Shown one piece after another: positions 26,601-34,993 of a stretch of 64,000 nucleotides of DNA. Location of the stretch: the NCBI RefSeq assembly GCF_902506505.1, contig NZ_LR733406.1, positions 1,103,200 through 1,167,199 of the forward strand. The letters are read 5' to 3'. A program made the translations under genes and the position numbers. Each line of letters starts with the position of its first letter. Within the stretch, counting starts at the first letter, position 1. Under the pieces are notes generated by a model, which had not been told where the DNA came from, ran no database searches, and worked only from the letters and a program-made list of their open reading frames with translations. The stretch comes from Pseudomonas sp. 8AS. GTDB lineage: Bacteria > Pseudomonadota > Gammaproteobacteria > Pseudomonadales > Pseudomonadaceae.

Positions 26601-27875
26601 TCAGGCTTTGAAGCGCCCGAGCAGTGGCGCCGGCACGGCTTTCTGCTTGGCCAGCAGCAGTTGCGCGGTGCCGATGGTGCGTTCGAGGAAGCCGCCTTCG
26701 CAATAGCACAGGTAGAACTCCCACAGACGATAGAAGTAATCGTCGTAGCCCAGCTCTTCCAGGGCATGGCGGGCGCGGCGCAGGTTGTCGTGCCACAGGC
26801 GCAGGGTCCTGGCGTAGTGCAGGCCGAAGTCCTCCATGTGGTGCAGGTTCATGTCGGTCTCGCGGTTAACGATTTCCAGCATCTTGTGCACCGAGGGCAG
26901 GGCGCCGCCGGGGAAGATGTAGCGCTGGATGAAGTCCACCGAGCGCTTGGCCTGCTCGTAGCGCTGGTCGCGGATGGTGATGGCTTGCAGCAGCATCAGG
27001 CCATCATCCTTGAGCAGGCGCGCGCACTGCTTGAAGTAGGTGGGCAGGAAGCGATGGCCGACCGCTTCGATCATCTCGATCGACACCAGCTTGTCGTACT
27101 GGCCGGTGAGGTCGCGGTAGTCCTCCAGCAGCAGGGTGATGCGCTCCTGCAGGCCTTGCTCCTCGATACGCCGTTGGGTGTAGGCGAACTGCTCCTTCGA
27201 CAGGGTCGTGGTGGTGACCTTGCAGCCGTAATGGCTGGCTGCGTAGATGGCCATGCTGCCCCAGCCGGTGCCGATTTCCAGCAGGTGGTCGCCGGGCTTG
27301 AGTTGCAGCTTCTGGCAGATGCGTTCGAGCTTGTTCAACTGCGCCTGTTCCAGGCTGTCGTCTTCGCGCTCGAACATGGCTGCCGAGTACATCATGGTCG
27401 GGTCGAGGAACTGCTCGAACAGCGCATTGCCGAGGTCGTAGTGGGCGGCGATGTTCTTCTGCGAGCCCTTGCGGGTATTGCGGTTGAGCCAGTGCAGGCC
27501 CTGGATCAGCGGGCGGCCGAGGCGGGCCAGGCCGCCTTCCATGGCATCCAGCACGTCGAGGTTGCTGACGAACACGCGGATCACCGCGGTCAGATCCGGG
27601 GTGCTCCAGTAGCCGTGGATGTAGGCCTCGCCGGAGCCGATCGAACCGTTGCCGGCGACCAGGCCCCACACCGCCGGGTCGTGCACGTGGATCTCCGCAT
27701 GCAGCGGCGATCCAGCCTGGCCGAACAGCAGGCGTTCGCCGTTTTCATAGACGGCCAGTTGGCCATGGCGCAACTGGCCGAGCTGGCGCAGTACGGCGCT
27801 GCGCAGCAGGCAGGCGCCCAGGCCACTGCCGGCGCGTACGCTGGATTTTGCAGAGGTCAGGCTAGGGGTTTTCAT
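26601..27875 (-). CDS. Cyclopropane-fatty-acyl-phospholipid synthase-like SAM methyltransferase
   Basis: A 424-residue protein of the Cfa/mycolic-acid methyltransferase family, which transfers a methyl or methylene group from SAM to unsaturated acyl chains in membrane phospholipids. The SAM-binding motif is LLEIGTGWGSMAIYAASHYGC; NIAAHYDLGNALFEQFLD and TTTLSKEQFAYTQRRI follow, as in Cfa. The N-terminal lipid-binding domain is present. The start at 27875 (MKTPSLTS) overlaps DUF1365 by 14 bp. In this operon context it is more likely the light- or singlet-oxygen-linked enzyme (CfaB/UfaM type) than the stationary-phase housekeeping Cfa. Confidence 0.87.
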   Translation of the reverse strand: MKTPSLTSAKSSVRAGSGLGACLLRSAVLRQLGQLRHGQLAVYENGERLLFGQAGSPLHAEIHVHDPAVWGLVAGNGSIGSGEAYIHGYWSTPDLTAVIRVFVSNLDVLDAMEGGLARLGRPLIQGLHWLNRNTRKGSQKNIAAHYDLGNALFEQFLDPTMMYSAAMFEREDDSLEQAQLNKLERICQKLQLKPGDHLLEIGTGWGSMAIYAASHYGCKVTTTTLSKEQFAYTQRRIEEQGLQERITLLLEDYRDLTGQYDKLVSIEMIEAVGHRFLPTYFKQCARLLKDDGLMLLQAITIRDQRYEQAKRSVDFIQRYIFPGGALPSVHKMLEIVNRETDMNLHHMEDFGLHYARTLRLWHDNLRRARHALEELGYDDYFYRLWEFYLCYCEGGFLERTIGTAQLLLAKQKAVPAPLLGRFKA

Positions 27876-28680
27876 GGCGAGACTCCTGAGCAGAGGGGCT
27901 GGCCACGCGGTATTCACCTTGCGCGGCGTGATGGGAAAAAATCGGTAGGTGTTTGAGCAGCAGGCGCAGGGCCTGCCAGTAGATGCCGAGCAGGGTCTTG
28001 CCGGTCATCCAGGGGAAACTCAGCAGGTGGCGGTGCAGGCTGGCGCGGTTGAGGGCCTGGCGCTGCAGGCCGAGGCTGGCGACGAATAGGCGCTCCTCGC
28101 CCTGCCAGTCCTCCATCTGGATGCTCAGGCGCTCGTCCGGCTGATTGAAGCGCATGCGGTATTCCAGCTCGCGCGGCAGGAACGGCGAGACGTGGAAGGC
28201 CTTGGCCACGGCGAAGTGCTGAACCCCTTCGCCACCGGCCGGCAGCACGTCGCTGGCCGGCAACACATAGTGATAGCGCTCGCGCCAAGGCGTATTGCTG
28301 ACCTCGCAGAGGATCGCCGCCAGGCGCCCATCGGCTTCATAGCAGTAGTAGAAACTCGCCGGGTTGAAGGCCAGGCCCCAGCTGCGCGGCTGAGTCAACA
28401 GGCACACACGCCCGCCCGGCACGTGGCCGAGGGCTTCGCCGATGCGCTGGCGCACCGCGTCAATCAGGCGCATGCCCTGGCGGGTGAACTGCGGCAGGTA
28501 GTCGCTTTCGCGGAAGGCGAACGGCGCGAAACGCCCGCGCCCGGCCAGGGGCGACAGGGCCAGCACGGCGTCCTGTTCGTCGAGGTCGAGCAGCAGCATG
28601 CCCATGCGATAGCGGAAGTCGTGACCGCGCGGCAGGAAGCGCCGGTGGCCGACCCAGCCGCTGTACAGGGCACTGTTCAC
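27862..28680 (-). CDS. DUF1365-family protein
   Basis: A 272-residue protein starting with GTG (NSALYSGWVGHRRFLPRGHDFRY). Family hallmarks are GHDFRYRMGMLLLDLDE, the Cys/Trp/Asn-Pro-rich LTQPRSWGLAFNPASFYYCYE, CEVSNTPWRERYHYVLP and FHVSPFLP. DUF1365 proteins nearly always sit between an FAD amine oxidase and a Cfa-like methyltransferase and are thought to act in the same acyl-chain modification; the reaction is not established from sequence. The GTG overlaps the preceding stop by four bases. Confidence 0.88.
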   Translation of the reverse strand: MNSALYSGWVGHRRFLPRGHDFRYRMGMLLLDLDEQDAVLALSPLAGRGRFAPFAFRESDYLPQFTRQGMRLIDAVRQRIGEALGHVPGGRVCLLTQPRSWGLAFNPASFYYCYEADGRLAAILCEVSNTPWRERYHYVLPASDVLPAGGEGVQHFAVAKAFHVSPFLPRELEYRMRFNQPDERLSIQMEDWQGEERLFVASLGLQRQALNRASLHRHLLSFPWMTGKTLLGIYWQALRLLLKHLPIFSHHAAQGEYRVASPSAQESRHENP

Positions 28681-29924
28681 AGGCGCTCCCCGAAGGCGTC
28701 GGCAACGCGCAGGGCACTGACCACGCCGTCTTCATGGAAGCCACTGGCCCAGTAGGCGCCGCAGAAGTGGCTGTGCTGCTGGCCGCTGATTTCGTTCCAG
28801 CGCGCCTGGGCTTTGAGCCCGGCCAGGCTGTACTGCGGATGGGCGTAGCGGTAGCGGCCGAGGATCTTCGCCGGGTCGATGGCGGCGGTCTGGTTGAGGC
28901 TGACGCAGAAGGTGTGCGGCGCCTGGATGCCCTGCAGGATGTTCATGTTGTAGGTGACGGCGGCAGGTTGTTCTGCAGGGCCACCCAGGCGGTAGTTCCA
29001 GCTGGCCCAGGCCAGCGGCCGGTCGGGCAGCAGGCGGGTGTCGGTGTGCAGCACCACGTCATTGTCGGCGTAGCGCAGATCGCCAAGGATCTCCTGTTCG
29101 GCCTGGCTCGGCTCGGCCAGCAGGGCCAGGGCCTGGTCGCTGTGGCAGGCGAACACCACCTGGTCGAAACGTTCGGCACCAAAGGCGCTGTGTACGGTAA
29201 CGCCCTCGGCATCGCGCTCGACGCGTTGCACCGGGCAGTTCAGGCGGATCTTCTCGGCAAAGCTGGCGCTCAGCGGCGCCACATAGCTGCGCGAGCCGCC
29301 GCTGACCACGTGCCACTGCGGACGGTTGCTGACCGAGAGCAGGCCGTGGTTCTTGAAGAAGCGCACGAAGAACTGCAGCGGGAAGCTGAGCATGTCGGCC
29401 AGCGACATCGACCAGATTGCCGCGCCCATCGGCACGATGTAGTGGTCGATGAAACGCTGGCCGTAGCCACGTTCCTGCAGGTAGGTGCCGAGGATGGTAT
29501 CGGCGGCGATGCGCTGTTCGGCGAGGTCGGCCAGGGCTTCCTTGTTGAAGCGCAGGATGTCGCTGATCATGCCCCAGAAGCGCGGCGACAACAGGTTGCT
29601 GCGCTGGGCGAACAGGCTGTTGAGGGTATTGCCGTTGTACTCGCTGCCGGTCGCCGGGTCATGCACCGAGAAGCTCATTTCGGTGGGCTGCGAAGCGACG
29701 CCGAGCTGGCCGAGCAGCTTGATGAAGTTGGGGTAGGTCCAGTCGTTGAACACGATAAAACCGGTATCTATCGCATAGCTTCGACCCTGGACTTCGACAT
29801 CCACCGTGTGGGTGTGGCCGCCGACCCAGTCGCTGGCTTCGAACACGCAGATGTCGTGCTGGCGATTGAGCAGGTAGGCACTGGTCAGACCGGCGATACC
29901 ACTGCCGATGATGGCAATTTTCAT
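28677..29924 (-). CDS. FAD-dependent amine-oxidase-like oxidoreductase
   Basis: A 415-residue flavoprotein with the N-terminal dinucleotide fold KIAIIGSGIAGLTSAYLL, the acidic second strand CVFEASDWVGGHTHTV and AIDTGFIVFND. The C-terminal FAD-contact region is GAYWASGFHEDGVVSALRVADA. It belongs to the NAD(P)-binding Rossmann / flavin amine-oxidase set that also contains phytoene-desaturase-like enzymes. With DUF1365 and the methyltransferase it forms a three-gene cassette; desaturation or oxidation of a methylated fatty acid is a reasonable inference. The start overlaps the SDR stop (ATGA). Confidence 0.88.
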   Translation of the reverse strand: MKIAIIGSGIAGLTSAYLLNRQHDICVFEASDWVGGHTHTVDVEVQGRSYAIDTGFIVFNDWTYPNFIKLLGQLGVASQPTEMSFSVHDPATGSEYNGNTLNSLFAQRSNLLSPRFWGMISDILRFNKEALADLAEQRIAADTILGTYLQERGYGQRFIDHYIVPMGAAIWSMSLADMLSFPLQFFVRFFKNHGLLSVSNRPQWHVVSGGSRSYVAPLSASFAEKIRLNCPVQRVERDAEGVTVHSAFGAERFDQVVFACHSDQALALLAEPSQAEQEILGDLRYADNDVVLHTDTRLLPDRPLAWASWNYRLGGPAEQPAAVTYNMNILQGIQAPHTFCVSLNQTAAIDPAKILGRYRYAHPQYSLAGLKAQARWNEISGQQHSHFCGAYWASGFHEDGVVSALRVADAFGERL

Positions 29925-30685
29925 GCGTTGGATTCCGCGTTGGAGCTACGTGCCATGCGTTTGCCCAGGGCCAGTTGCAGGCCCTTGGGCAGGTGGGCAA
30001 GGAGCAGCAGGGTGGCGATAAAGGGGCCGGGGAAGGCAATTTCGTAGGGGCGCTTGTCCAGGCGCTCGGCGATGTGCCGGGCGGCTTTGTCCACCGGCCA
30101 GCGCATCGGCATGGGGAAGTCGTTTTTCTGCGTCAGCGGGGTGTCGACGAAGCCCGGGCTGACCAGGGTGACGGCGATGCCCTCGGCGGCCAGGTCGATG
30201 CGCAGGGTCTCGAACAGGTAGCGCATGGCCGCCTTCGACGCGCCATAGGCCTCGGCGCGCGGCAGCGGCAGGTAGGTCACCGAACTGCCGACGCCGACCA
30301 GGTGCGGCTGCGCGCTCTGCCGTAGCAGCGGCAGGGCGGCCTCGATGCAGTAGCTGGCGGAGAACAGGTTGGCGCGCATCACCCGTTCGATCATCGCCGC
30401 CTCGAAGTGGCGGCTGTCCACGTACTCGCAGGTGCCGGCATTGAGGATCACCCTGTCGAGCACGCCCCAGTGCTCGTGGATGCGCTCGCCGATGGCCTTG
30501 ACCTGCTCGGCATCGCTGAGGTCGCCGGGCGCCAGCAGCACCTGCTGCGGGAAGCGTTCGGCGAGGGTCTGCAGGGCGCCGGCATTGCGCGCACTGACGG
30601 CCAGGTGATGGCCCTGGTGCAGGAGGATTTCCGCCAGGGCAGCGCCAATCCCGCTGCTGGCGCCGGTGAGCCAGATACGTTTCAT
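29921..30685 (-). CDS. Short-chain dehydrogenase/reductase
   Basis: A 254-residue classical SDR. The cofactor motif is LTGASSGIGAALAE at the N terminus, followed by the NAG motif (VILNAGTCEY), catalytic Ser in GVGSSVTYLP and the YGASK active-site pair (AYGASKAAM). It probably reduces or oxidises a lipid-type carbonyl/alcohol; the substrate cannot be read. It is coupled at both ends by ATGA overlaps within the photolyase operon. Confidence 0.92.
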   Translation of the reverse strand: MKRIWLTGASSGIGAALAEILLHQGHHLAVSARNAGALQTLAERFPQQVLLAPGDLSDAEQVKAIGERIHEHWGVLDRVILNAGTCEYVDSRHFEAAMIERVMRANLFSASYCIEAALPLLRQSAQPHLVGVGSSVTYLPLPRAEAYGASKAAMRYLFETLRIDLAAEGIAVTLVSPGFVDTPLTQKNDFPMPMRWPVDKAARHIAERLDKRPYEIAFPGPFIATLLLLAHLPKGLQLALGKRMARSSNAESNA

Positions 30686-31104
30686 GCCAATCTCCCTTTT
30701 AGCCAGGCAATCACCCGACCGAGGATCGGCAGGTGTTCATAGAGCAGGGCGCCGGCATCGAAGTAATCGCGATGTTGGTAGACCTTGTCGCGCCAACGCA
30801 GGTGCGAACAGCCTTCGACGCGGATCAGGGCACCGCCGCGCAGGCGCGGATGGCGATAACTCATGGTCCAGCGCAGGTAGCCTTCGCCCTCGGCGCTCTG
30901 GTCGAAACCATAGAAATCGAAGCGCAGCCCGCTGACGTTGGCGTACAGCTCGCCGAAGTAGCCGCGTACCGCCGGCAGGCCGTGCACTTCGTGCAGCGGG
31001 TCGCGGAACAGGATGTCGTCGCTGTACAGCTCGCGCAGGCGGTCGAGGTTGCTGGCATCGAGGCTGGCGAAGCGTTCGGCGAACTGGCGCAGGAAGTCAG
31101 TCAT
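30682..31104 (-). CDS. NTF2-like (SnoaL-fold) protein
   Basis: A 140-residue protein with the nuclear-transport-factor-2-like fold: MTDFLRQFAERFASLDASNLDRLRELYSDDILFRDPLHEV is the characteristic helix plus DPxHxxxG entry. It is followed by the curved-sheet strands RVEGCSHLRWRDKVYQHRDYFD. Such proteins can be small isomerase/hydrolase enzymes or ligand binders. The start at 31104 gives the canonical N terminus and an 8-bp overlap with the photolyase gene. It is a constant partner of the SDR and FAD enzyme in this operon type. Confidence 0.85.
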   Translation of the reverse strand: MTDFLRQFAERFASLDASNLDRLRELYSDDILFRDPLHEVHGLPAVRGYFGELYANVSGLRFDFYGFDQSAEGEGYLRWTMSYRHPRLRGGALIRVEGCSHLRWRDKVYQHRDYFDAGALLYEHLPILGRVIAWLKGRLA

Positions 31105-32551
31105 GGGCGGCCTCCCGCTGTGGCAGGTTCTTGAAGGCCGCCAGGGCGCGTTCACGGGAGCGGGCCAGGTCGACGATCGGCCGTGGGTAGTCGGCCAGGC
31201 CGAACAGCCCGCCGCCCAAGGTTGCTGAGGGGGCCGCCGGGTTATGGATGTCGCGCTTGTTCAGGCCGACCAGCTCCGGCACCCAGTGGCGGATGAAACG
31301 ACCATCCGGGTCGAATTTCTGCGACTGGCTGAGCGGGTTGAAGATGCGGAAGTAGGGCACCGAGTCGGTGCCGGTGGACGAGCTCCACTGCCAGCCGCCG
31401 TTGTTGGCCGCCAGGTCGCCGTCGATCAGGTGGCGCATGAAGAAGCGCTCGCCCTCGCGCCAGTCGATCAGCAGGTTCTTGGTCAGGAACATCGCCACCA
31501 CCATGCGCAGGCGGTTGTGCATCCAGCCGGTGGCCAGCAGCTGGCGCATGGCCGCGTCGATGATCGGGATGCCGGTGCGGCCCTCCTGCCAGGCGGCCAG
31601 CTCGTCCGGTGCGTTACGCCAGGGCAGGGCCTCGGTCTCCGGGCGGAAGGCGCGATGGCGGCTGACGCACGGGTAGCCGACCAGGATGTGCTTGTAGAAC
31701 TCGCGCCAGAGCAGTTCGTTGATCCAGGTGATGACGCCCTGGCTGCCGCTGTCGAACTCGCCGTGGTTGTGGCGCAGCGCCGCATGCAGGCATTGGCGCG
31801 GCGACAGCACACCGGCGGCCAGATAGGCGGCCAGCTGGCTGGTGCCGGGCAGGGCGGGGAAGTCGCGCTGGTTGTGGTAGGCGTCGAGCTGCTCGTCGGC
31901 GAAGCGCGCCAGGCGTTCGCTGGCTGCCGCTGCGCCGGCCGGCCAGAGCTGACGCAGGCTGGCGCTGGGGCTGGCAAAACCTTCTACTGCACTCGGCACG
32001 GCGTCGCTGGCGATGTCCAGTGGCGCTTGTGCCGGCGGGGTGCCGAGCAGGGCCGGCAGGGCCGTGTGCAGGCGCTGGTAACAGACCTTGCGGAACTGGC
32101 TGTAGACCTGGAAGTAGCCGCCTGACTGGGTCAGCACGCTGCCGGGCTGGAACAGCAACTGGTCGAGGTGCCGGCGAAACTGCAAGCCCTGCTGCTGCAG
32201 GCGCGCGGCCACGGCCTGGTCGCGCTGGCTTTCGTGGATGCCGTATTCCTCGTTGACCTGCACGCAGTCGATACGCAACTCGCGGCACAGCTCGGCCAGT
32301 ACCTCGGGCGCGTCGCGCCAGCGCGGCGCCGAGCGAATCAGCAGCGGCACATTGAGCGCGGCCAGCTCGGCGGATAGCTCGCGCAGGTTGCGCAGCCAGA
32401 AGTCGACTTTGCACGGCGCGTCGTCGTGCTCCAGCCACTGCTGCGGGCTGAGCAGGTACAGGGCGATGGTCGGCCCGGCGGCCATCGCGGCCGTCAGGGC
32501 GGTGTTGTCCTGTACGCGCAGGTCGCTGCGCAGCCAGATCAGTTGACGCAT
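31097..32551 (-). CDS. phrB: Deoxyribodipyrimidine photolyase
   Basis: A 484-residue class-I CPD photolyase, a flavoenzyme that repairs UV-induced cyclobutane pyrimidine dimers with blue light. The N-terminal antenna domain starts RQLIWLRSDLRVQDNTAL. The C-terminal FAD/DNA domain contains TSQLAAYLAAGVLSPRQCLHAAL, TGWMHNRLRMVVAMFLTKNLLIDWREG and DGDLAANNGGWQWSSSTGTD. The second ATG (32551) is chosen because AAGGA lies six bases before it and abuts the earlier ATG. Its place in a light-responsive operon with a LitR-like regulator fits. Confidence 0.95.
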   Translation of the reverse strand: MRQLIWLRSDLRVQDNTALTAAMAAGPTIALYLLSPQQWLEHDDAPCKVDFWLRNLRELSAELAALNVPLLIRSAPRWRDAPEVLAELCRELRIDCVQVNEEYGIHESQRDQAVAARLQQQGLQFRRHLDQLLFQPGSVLTQSGGYFQVYSQFRKVCYQRLHTALPALLGTPPAQAPLDIASDAVPSAVEGFASPSASLRQLWPAGAAAASERLARFADEQLDAYHNQRDFPALPGTSQLAAYLAAGVLSPRQCLHAALRHNHGEFDSGSQGVITWINELLWREFYKHILVGYPCVSRHRAFRPETEALPWRNAPDELAAWQEGRTGIPIIDAAMRQLLATGWMHNRLRMVVAMFLTKNLLIDWREGERFFMRHLIDGDLAANNGGWQWSSSTGTDSVPYFRIFNPLSQSQKFDPDGRFIRHWVPELVGLNKRDIHNPAAPSATLGGGLFGLADYPRPIVDLARSRERALAAFKNLPQREAAHD

Positions 32552-32560
32552 GGGCATTCC

Positions 32561-33487
32561 TTATTGGGGGCCGAGCAGGCCCAGCAGCTGCAGGCTGTGC
32601 TGGGCGGCAAGGGGGTCGTTGACCAGGTGCAGGCCGCACTGGTCGTGCAGTTCTTCGGCGTGGATCTGCGCCGCCGGCCCGGCCAGCAGCAGCGGCACGT
32701 CGCAGGCACTGTTCAGGCGCGGCAGTTCGCGGCGAACCTGCTGGCTGTCCAGGGACTGGCTGGAATAGAGCAGCAGGCCGCGCGGGACAATGGCTTCCAC
32801 GGCCAGGGCCAGTTCGGCGCTCGGCAGGGGCCAGTCGAACACTTCCACCGGACAGTCGGCGCTGCTGGCCAGCCAGGCGCACAGCCACAGGCCGGGTTCC
32901 ATGGGCAGCGTTGAGAGGTTGACCATCAACAGCGGTGCGCCGCTCTGCTGGCGGTTGTTGTGGTAGATCCGTGCGCCCAGCTTGCTGCGTAGCCAGGAGT
33001 GGAAAAACACCCGCTCCAGCTGATGGCCGAGTGCCGGGTGCTGCCAGCGCTGATCGAGGTCGGCCAGCAGCGGCAGGATCAGCAGTTCGCACAGGGTAAA
33101 TGGCGGGTAGAGCGACAGGGCCTGGTTGAACTGTTCGTCGAGCTGGCGTTCGGCCTGGCGACTGATGGCCTGCAGCAGGGCCTGGCGCTGGCGCTGCCAG
33201 TCGCTGCTGGCGTCGCTGGCCGGCGCGCTGCGGTTGTCGAGCAGCTCCTTGACCTGGCCGACCGCCACTCCACGGCCCAGCCAGGTGAGGATGGCCTGGA
33301 TGCGCGCGACGTGTTCCGGCGAATAGAGGCGGTGGCCCTTGGGCGTGCGATAGGGCACCACCAGGCCGTAGCGGCGTTCCCAGGCGCGCAGGGTGACCGG
33401 GTTGACCCCGGTGCTGCGGGTCACCTCGCGGATCGGCAGGTAGCCGCGGTCGATGGCCTCCAGGTAGGCGTCGAAGCCATCGTTCAT
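32561..33487 (-). CDS. LitR/CarH-like MerR-family regulator without an evident cobalamin site
   Basis: A 308-residue protein with an N-terminal MerR winged helix (YLPIREVTRSTGVNPVTLRAWERRYGLVVPYRTPKGHRLYS). A helical segment (about 105-180, FNQALSLYPPFTLCELLILPLLADLDQRW) and a Rossmann-like C-terminal domain follow, the layout of light-sensing CarH/LitR proteins. The DxHxxG histidine that ligates cobalamin in CarH is not visible, so direct B12-dependent light sensing looks unlikely. Pseudomonas putida LitR-type proteins (PplR) of this kind use a separate short-LOV photoreceptor, as I recall. Its gene lies inside the operon it probably represses: TGTACA boxes cover the operon promoter. A 1-bp overlap joins it to the YbgA-like gene. 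Confidence 0.82.
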   Translation of the reverse strand: MNDGFDAYLEAIDRGYLPIREVTRSTGVNPVTLRAWERRYGLVVPYRTPKGHRLYSPEHVARIQAILTWLGRGVAVGQVKELLDNRSAPASDASSDWQRQRQALLQAISRQAERQLDEQFNQALSLYPPFTLCELLILPLLADLDQRWQHPALGHQLERVFFHSWLRSKLGARIYHNNRQQSGAPLLMVNLSTLPMEPGLWLCAWLASSADCPVEVFDWPLPSAELALAVEAIVPRGLLLYSSQSLDSQQVRRELPRLNSACDVPLLLAGPAAQIHAEELHDQCGLHLVNDPLAAQHSLQLLGLLGPQ

Positions 33488-34446
33488 CAGATGGCGTTCC
33501 GCAGGCTGAGGTTTTCCGGGTGCGGCTGCAGATAGGCCTGGCGCGCGATGTAGTGATGCGGATGCCGGCGGAAGTGGTGCTTGAGCAGGGTCAACGGCAC
33601 CACCAGCGGGATGATGCCGCAGCGGTACTGGGCAATCAGCTGCTGCATCTCGTCGCGTTCCTCACGGCTCAGGGCCTGCTTGAGGTAGCCGGACAGGTGC
33701 TGCAGTACGTTGCTGTGGGTGCCGCGGGTGGCGCACTTCTGCAGCGCGGCTATCAGCTGGCTGAAATAGCGCGGGCCGATTTCCTGCGGGTCATGGGCGC
33801 CGAGGTTGCCCAACAGCTGGCCGAGGGCCTTGTACTGCAGCGGGTTGCTGGCCATCAGCTGGTATTTGTAGCGGGCGTGGAAGTCGATGATCGCCTTGCG
33901 GGTCAGGCCGGCGGCCAGCAGGCGGCGCCATTCGGCGTAGGCGAATACGCGGGTGAGGAAGTTCTCGCGCAGCACCGGGTCGTTGAGGCGGCCGTCTTCC
34001 TCCACCGGCAGGTCCGGGTGGCGGGCGCAGAAAGCGGCGGCGAACAGGCCGCGGCCACCGCCTTTCTGCGGCAGGCCCTTGGCGTCGTAGACCTTGACCC
34101 GTTCCAGGCCGCAGGACGGCGACTTCTGCATGAAGATGTAGCCGCACAGCTCGTCGTGCTGCTCGGCCATGCGCTGGCCGTAGTCGCTCAGCGCCTCACT
34201 GACATCCAGCTCGGCGCGCAGGCTGCCGACCGCGCGCGGCGCCTGCGGGTCGCCGACCAGACGGATCGGCTGGCGCGGCACGCCCAGGCCGATGGCCATC
34301 TCGGGGCACAGCGGGACGAACTCGAAGTGCTCGGCCAGCACCTGGCTGCACAGCTGCGATTCCTTGTGTCCGCCGTTGAAGCGCACTTCGCTGCCGAGCA
34401 GGCAGGCGCTGATGCCGACTCTGGGCTTCTGGCTGCTGTTGTACAT
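33487..34446 (-). CDS. YbgA-like protein (DUF523 + DUF1722)
   Basis: A 319-residue two-domain protein. The N-terminal DUF523 carries the conserved VGISACLLGSEVRFNGGHK, FVPLCPEMAIGLGVPRQPI and SPSCGLERVKVY. The C-terminal DUF1722 is ATRGTHSNVLQHLSGYLKQAL followed by IPLVVPLTLLKHHFRRH. E. coli YbgA lies next to phr and is likewise linked to light/photolyase loci, but its reaction is unknown; a tRNA-modification role has been discussed for DUF523-containing proteins. It is the first gene of the nine-gene operon. GAGGGG six bases before the ATG is the ribosome binding site. Confidence 0.88.
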   Translation of the reverse strand: MYNSSQKPRVGISACLLGSEVRFNGGHKESQLCSQVLAEHFEFVPLCPEMAIGLGVPRQPIRLVGDPQAPRAVGSLRAELDVSEALSDYGQRMAEQHDELCGYIFMQKSPSCGLERVKVYDAKGLPQKGGGRGLFAAAFCARHPDLPVEEDGRLNDPVLRENFLTRVFAYAEWRRLLAAGLTRKAIIDFHARYKYQLMASNPLQYKALGQLLGNLGAHDPQEIGPRYFSQLIAALQKCATRGTHSNVLQHLSGYLKQALSREERDEMQQLIAQYRCGIIPLVVPLTLLKHHFRRHPHHYIARQAYLQPHPENLSLRNAI

Positions 34447-34543
34447 ATCAGGCCCCTCGATGAATTACTTGTACAGATAGGTTTATTTGTACAGCTTGAG
34501 TTAATCATAGGTTTTGCGTTGTACAAGTCAAATTGTTTGTACA
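34440..34543 (-). promoter_or_regulatory. Operon promoter with five TGTACA operator boxes
   Basis: On the minus strand, a -35 TTGACT (34526-34531) and -10 TATGAT (34504-34509) are 16 bp apart, placing transcription start near 34497, about 50 bases before the first ATG. TGTACA, itself a palindrome, occurs at 34538-34543, 34520-34525 (inside the spacer, touching the -35), 34488-34493 and 34470-34475, with a fifth at 34440-34445 over the start codon. The first four form two pairs with exactly 18 bp between box starts (TGTACA-N12-TGTACA). This resembles operators of LitR/CarH-type regulators, and such a regulator is encoded in the operon. Confidence 0.72.
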
Positions 34544-34681
34544 GCTTTGCGTGAGGAATTTGTGCGGAGCTGTTGCGCGCGCACGGCAGCACGCGCACTG
34601 GCTGATGCAGGATCAGTCAGTGCCGCGGGTGCGAGGGGAGGAGGGAGAGCTGCTTGGGATCAGGCGATCCGAGCCGGGGTC

Positions 34682-34993
34682 TCAGGGGTAGCCGAGCAGG
34701 CTCTTGATCTGCGGCAGGTGGGCGCCGACCCAGGCCCGGTCGATCGGGCCCCAGGCCTGGATGGCGTAGTGCCCGGCGTTGTTGCGCGCGCCGTCGTGCT
34801 GGACGAAGTCGCAGAGGATATCCAGCTCGGCGAGCGCGGCCAGGGTGTCCTGGGCGGTGCGCCGCGGCATGCCGGTGGCCGCCATCAGCGCCGGCACCGT
34901 GGTGGCGCTGCCGCTGTCGATCAGCCAGGCCACGTACAGGCGGCGGTAGAAACTGGTGCGGGTCTTGCTCGCCTCCACGCTTGCCATGCTCAT
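34682..34993 (-). CDS. Small winged-helix DNA-binding protein
   Basis: A 103-residue protein. The central wHTH segment is RRLYVAWLIDSGSATTVPALMAATGMPRRTAQDTLAALAELDILCDFV, followed by a short basic wing and a C terminus with a partly conserved GPIDRAWV. It has no effector domain. The ATG overlaps the nhaD stop (ATGA), so it is expressed with the Na+/H+ antiporter and may autoregulate it; that link is inferred from position. A ribosome-binding-only or structural role cannot be excluded. Confidence 0.8.
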   Translation of the reverse strand: MSMASVEASKTRTSFYRRLYVAWLIDSGSATTVPALMAATGMPRRTAQDTLAALAELDILCDFVQHDGARNNAGHYAIQAWGPIDRAWVGAHLPQIKSLLGYP

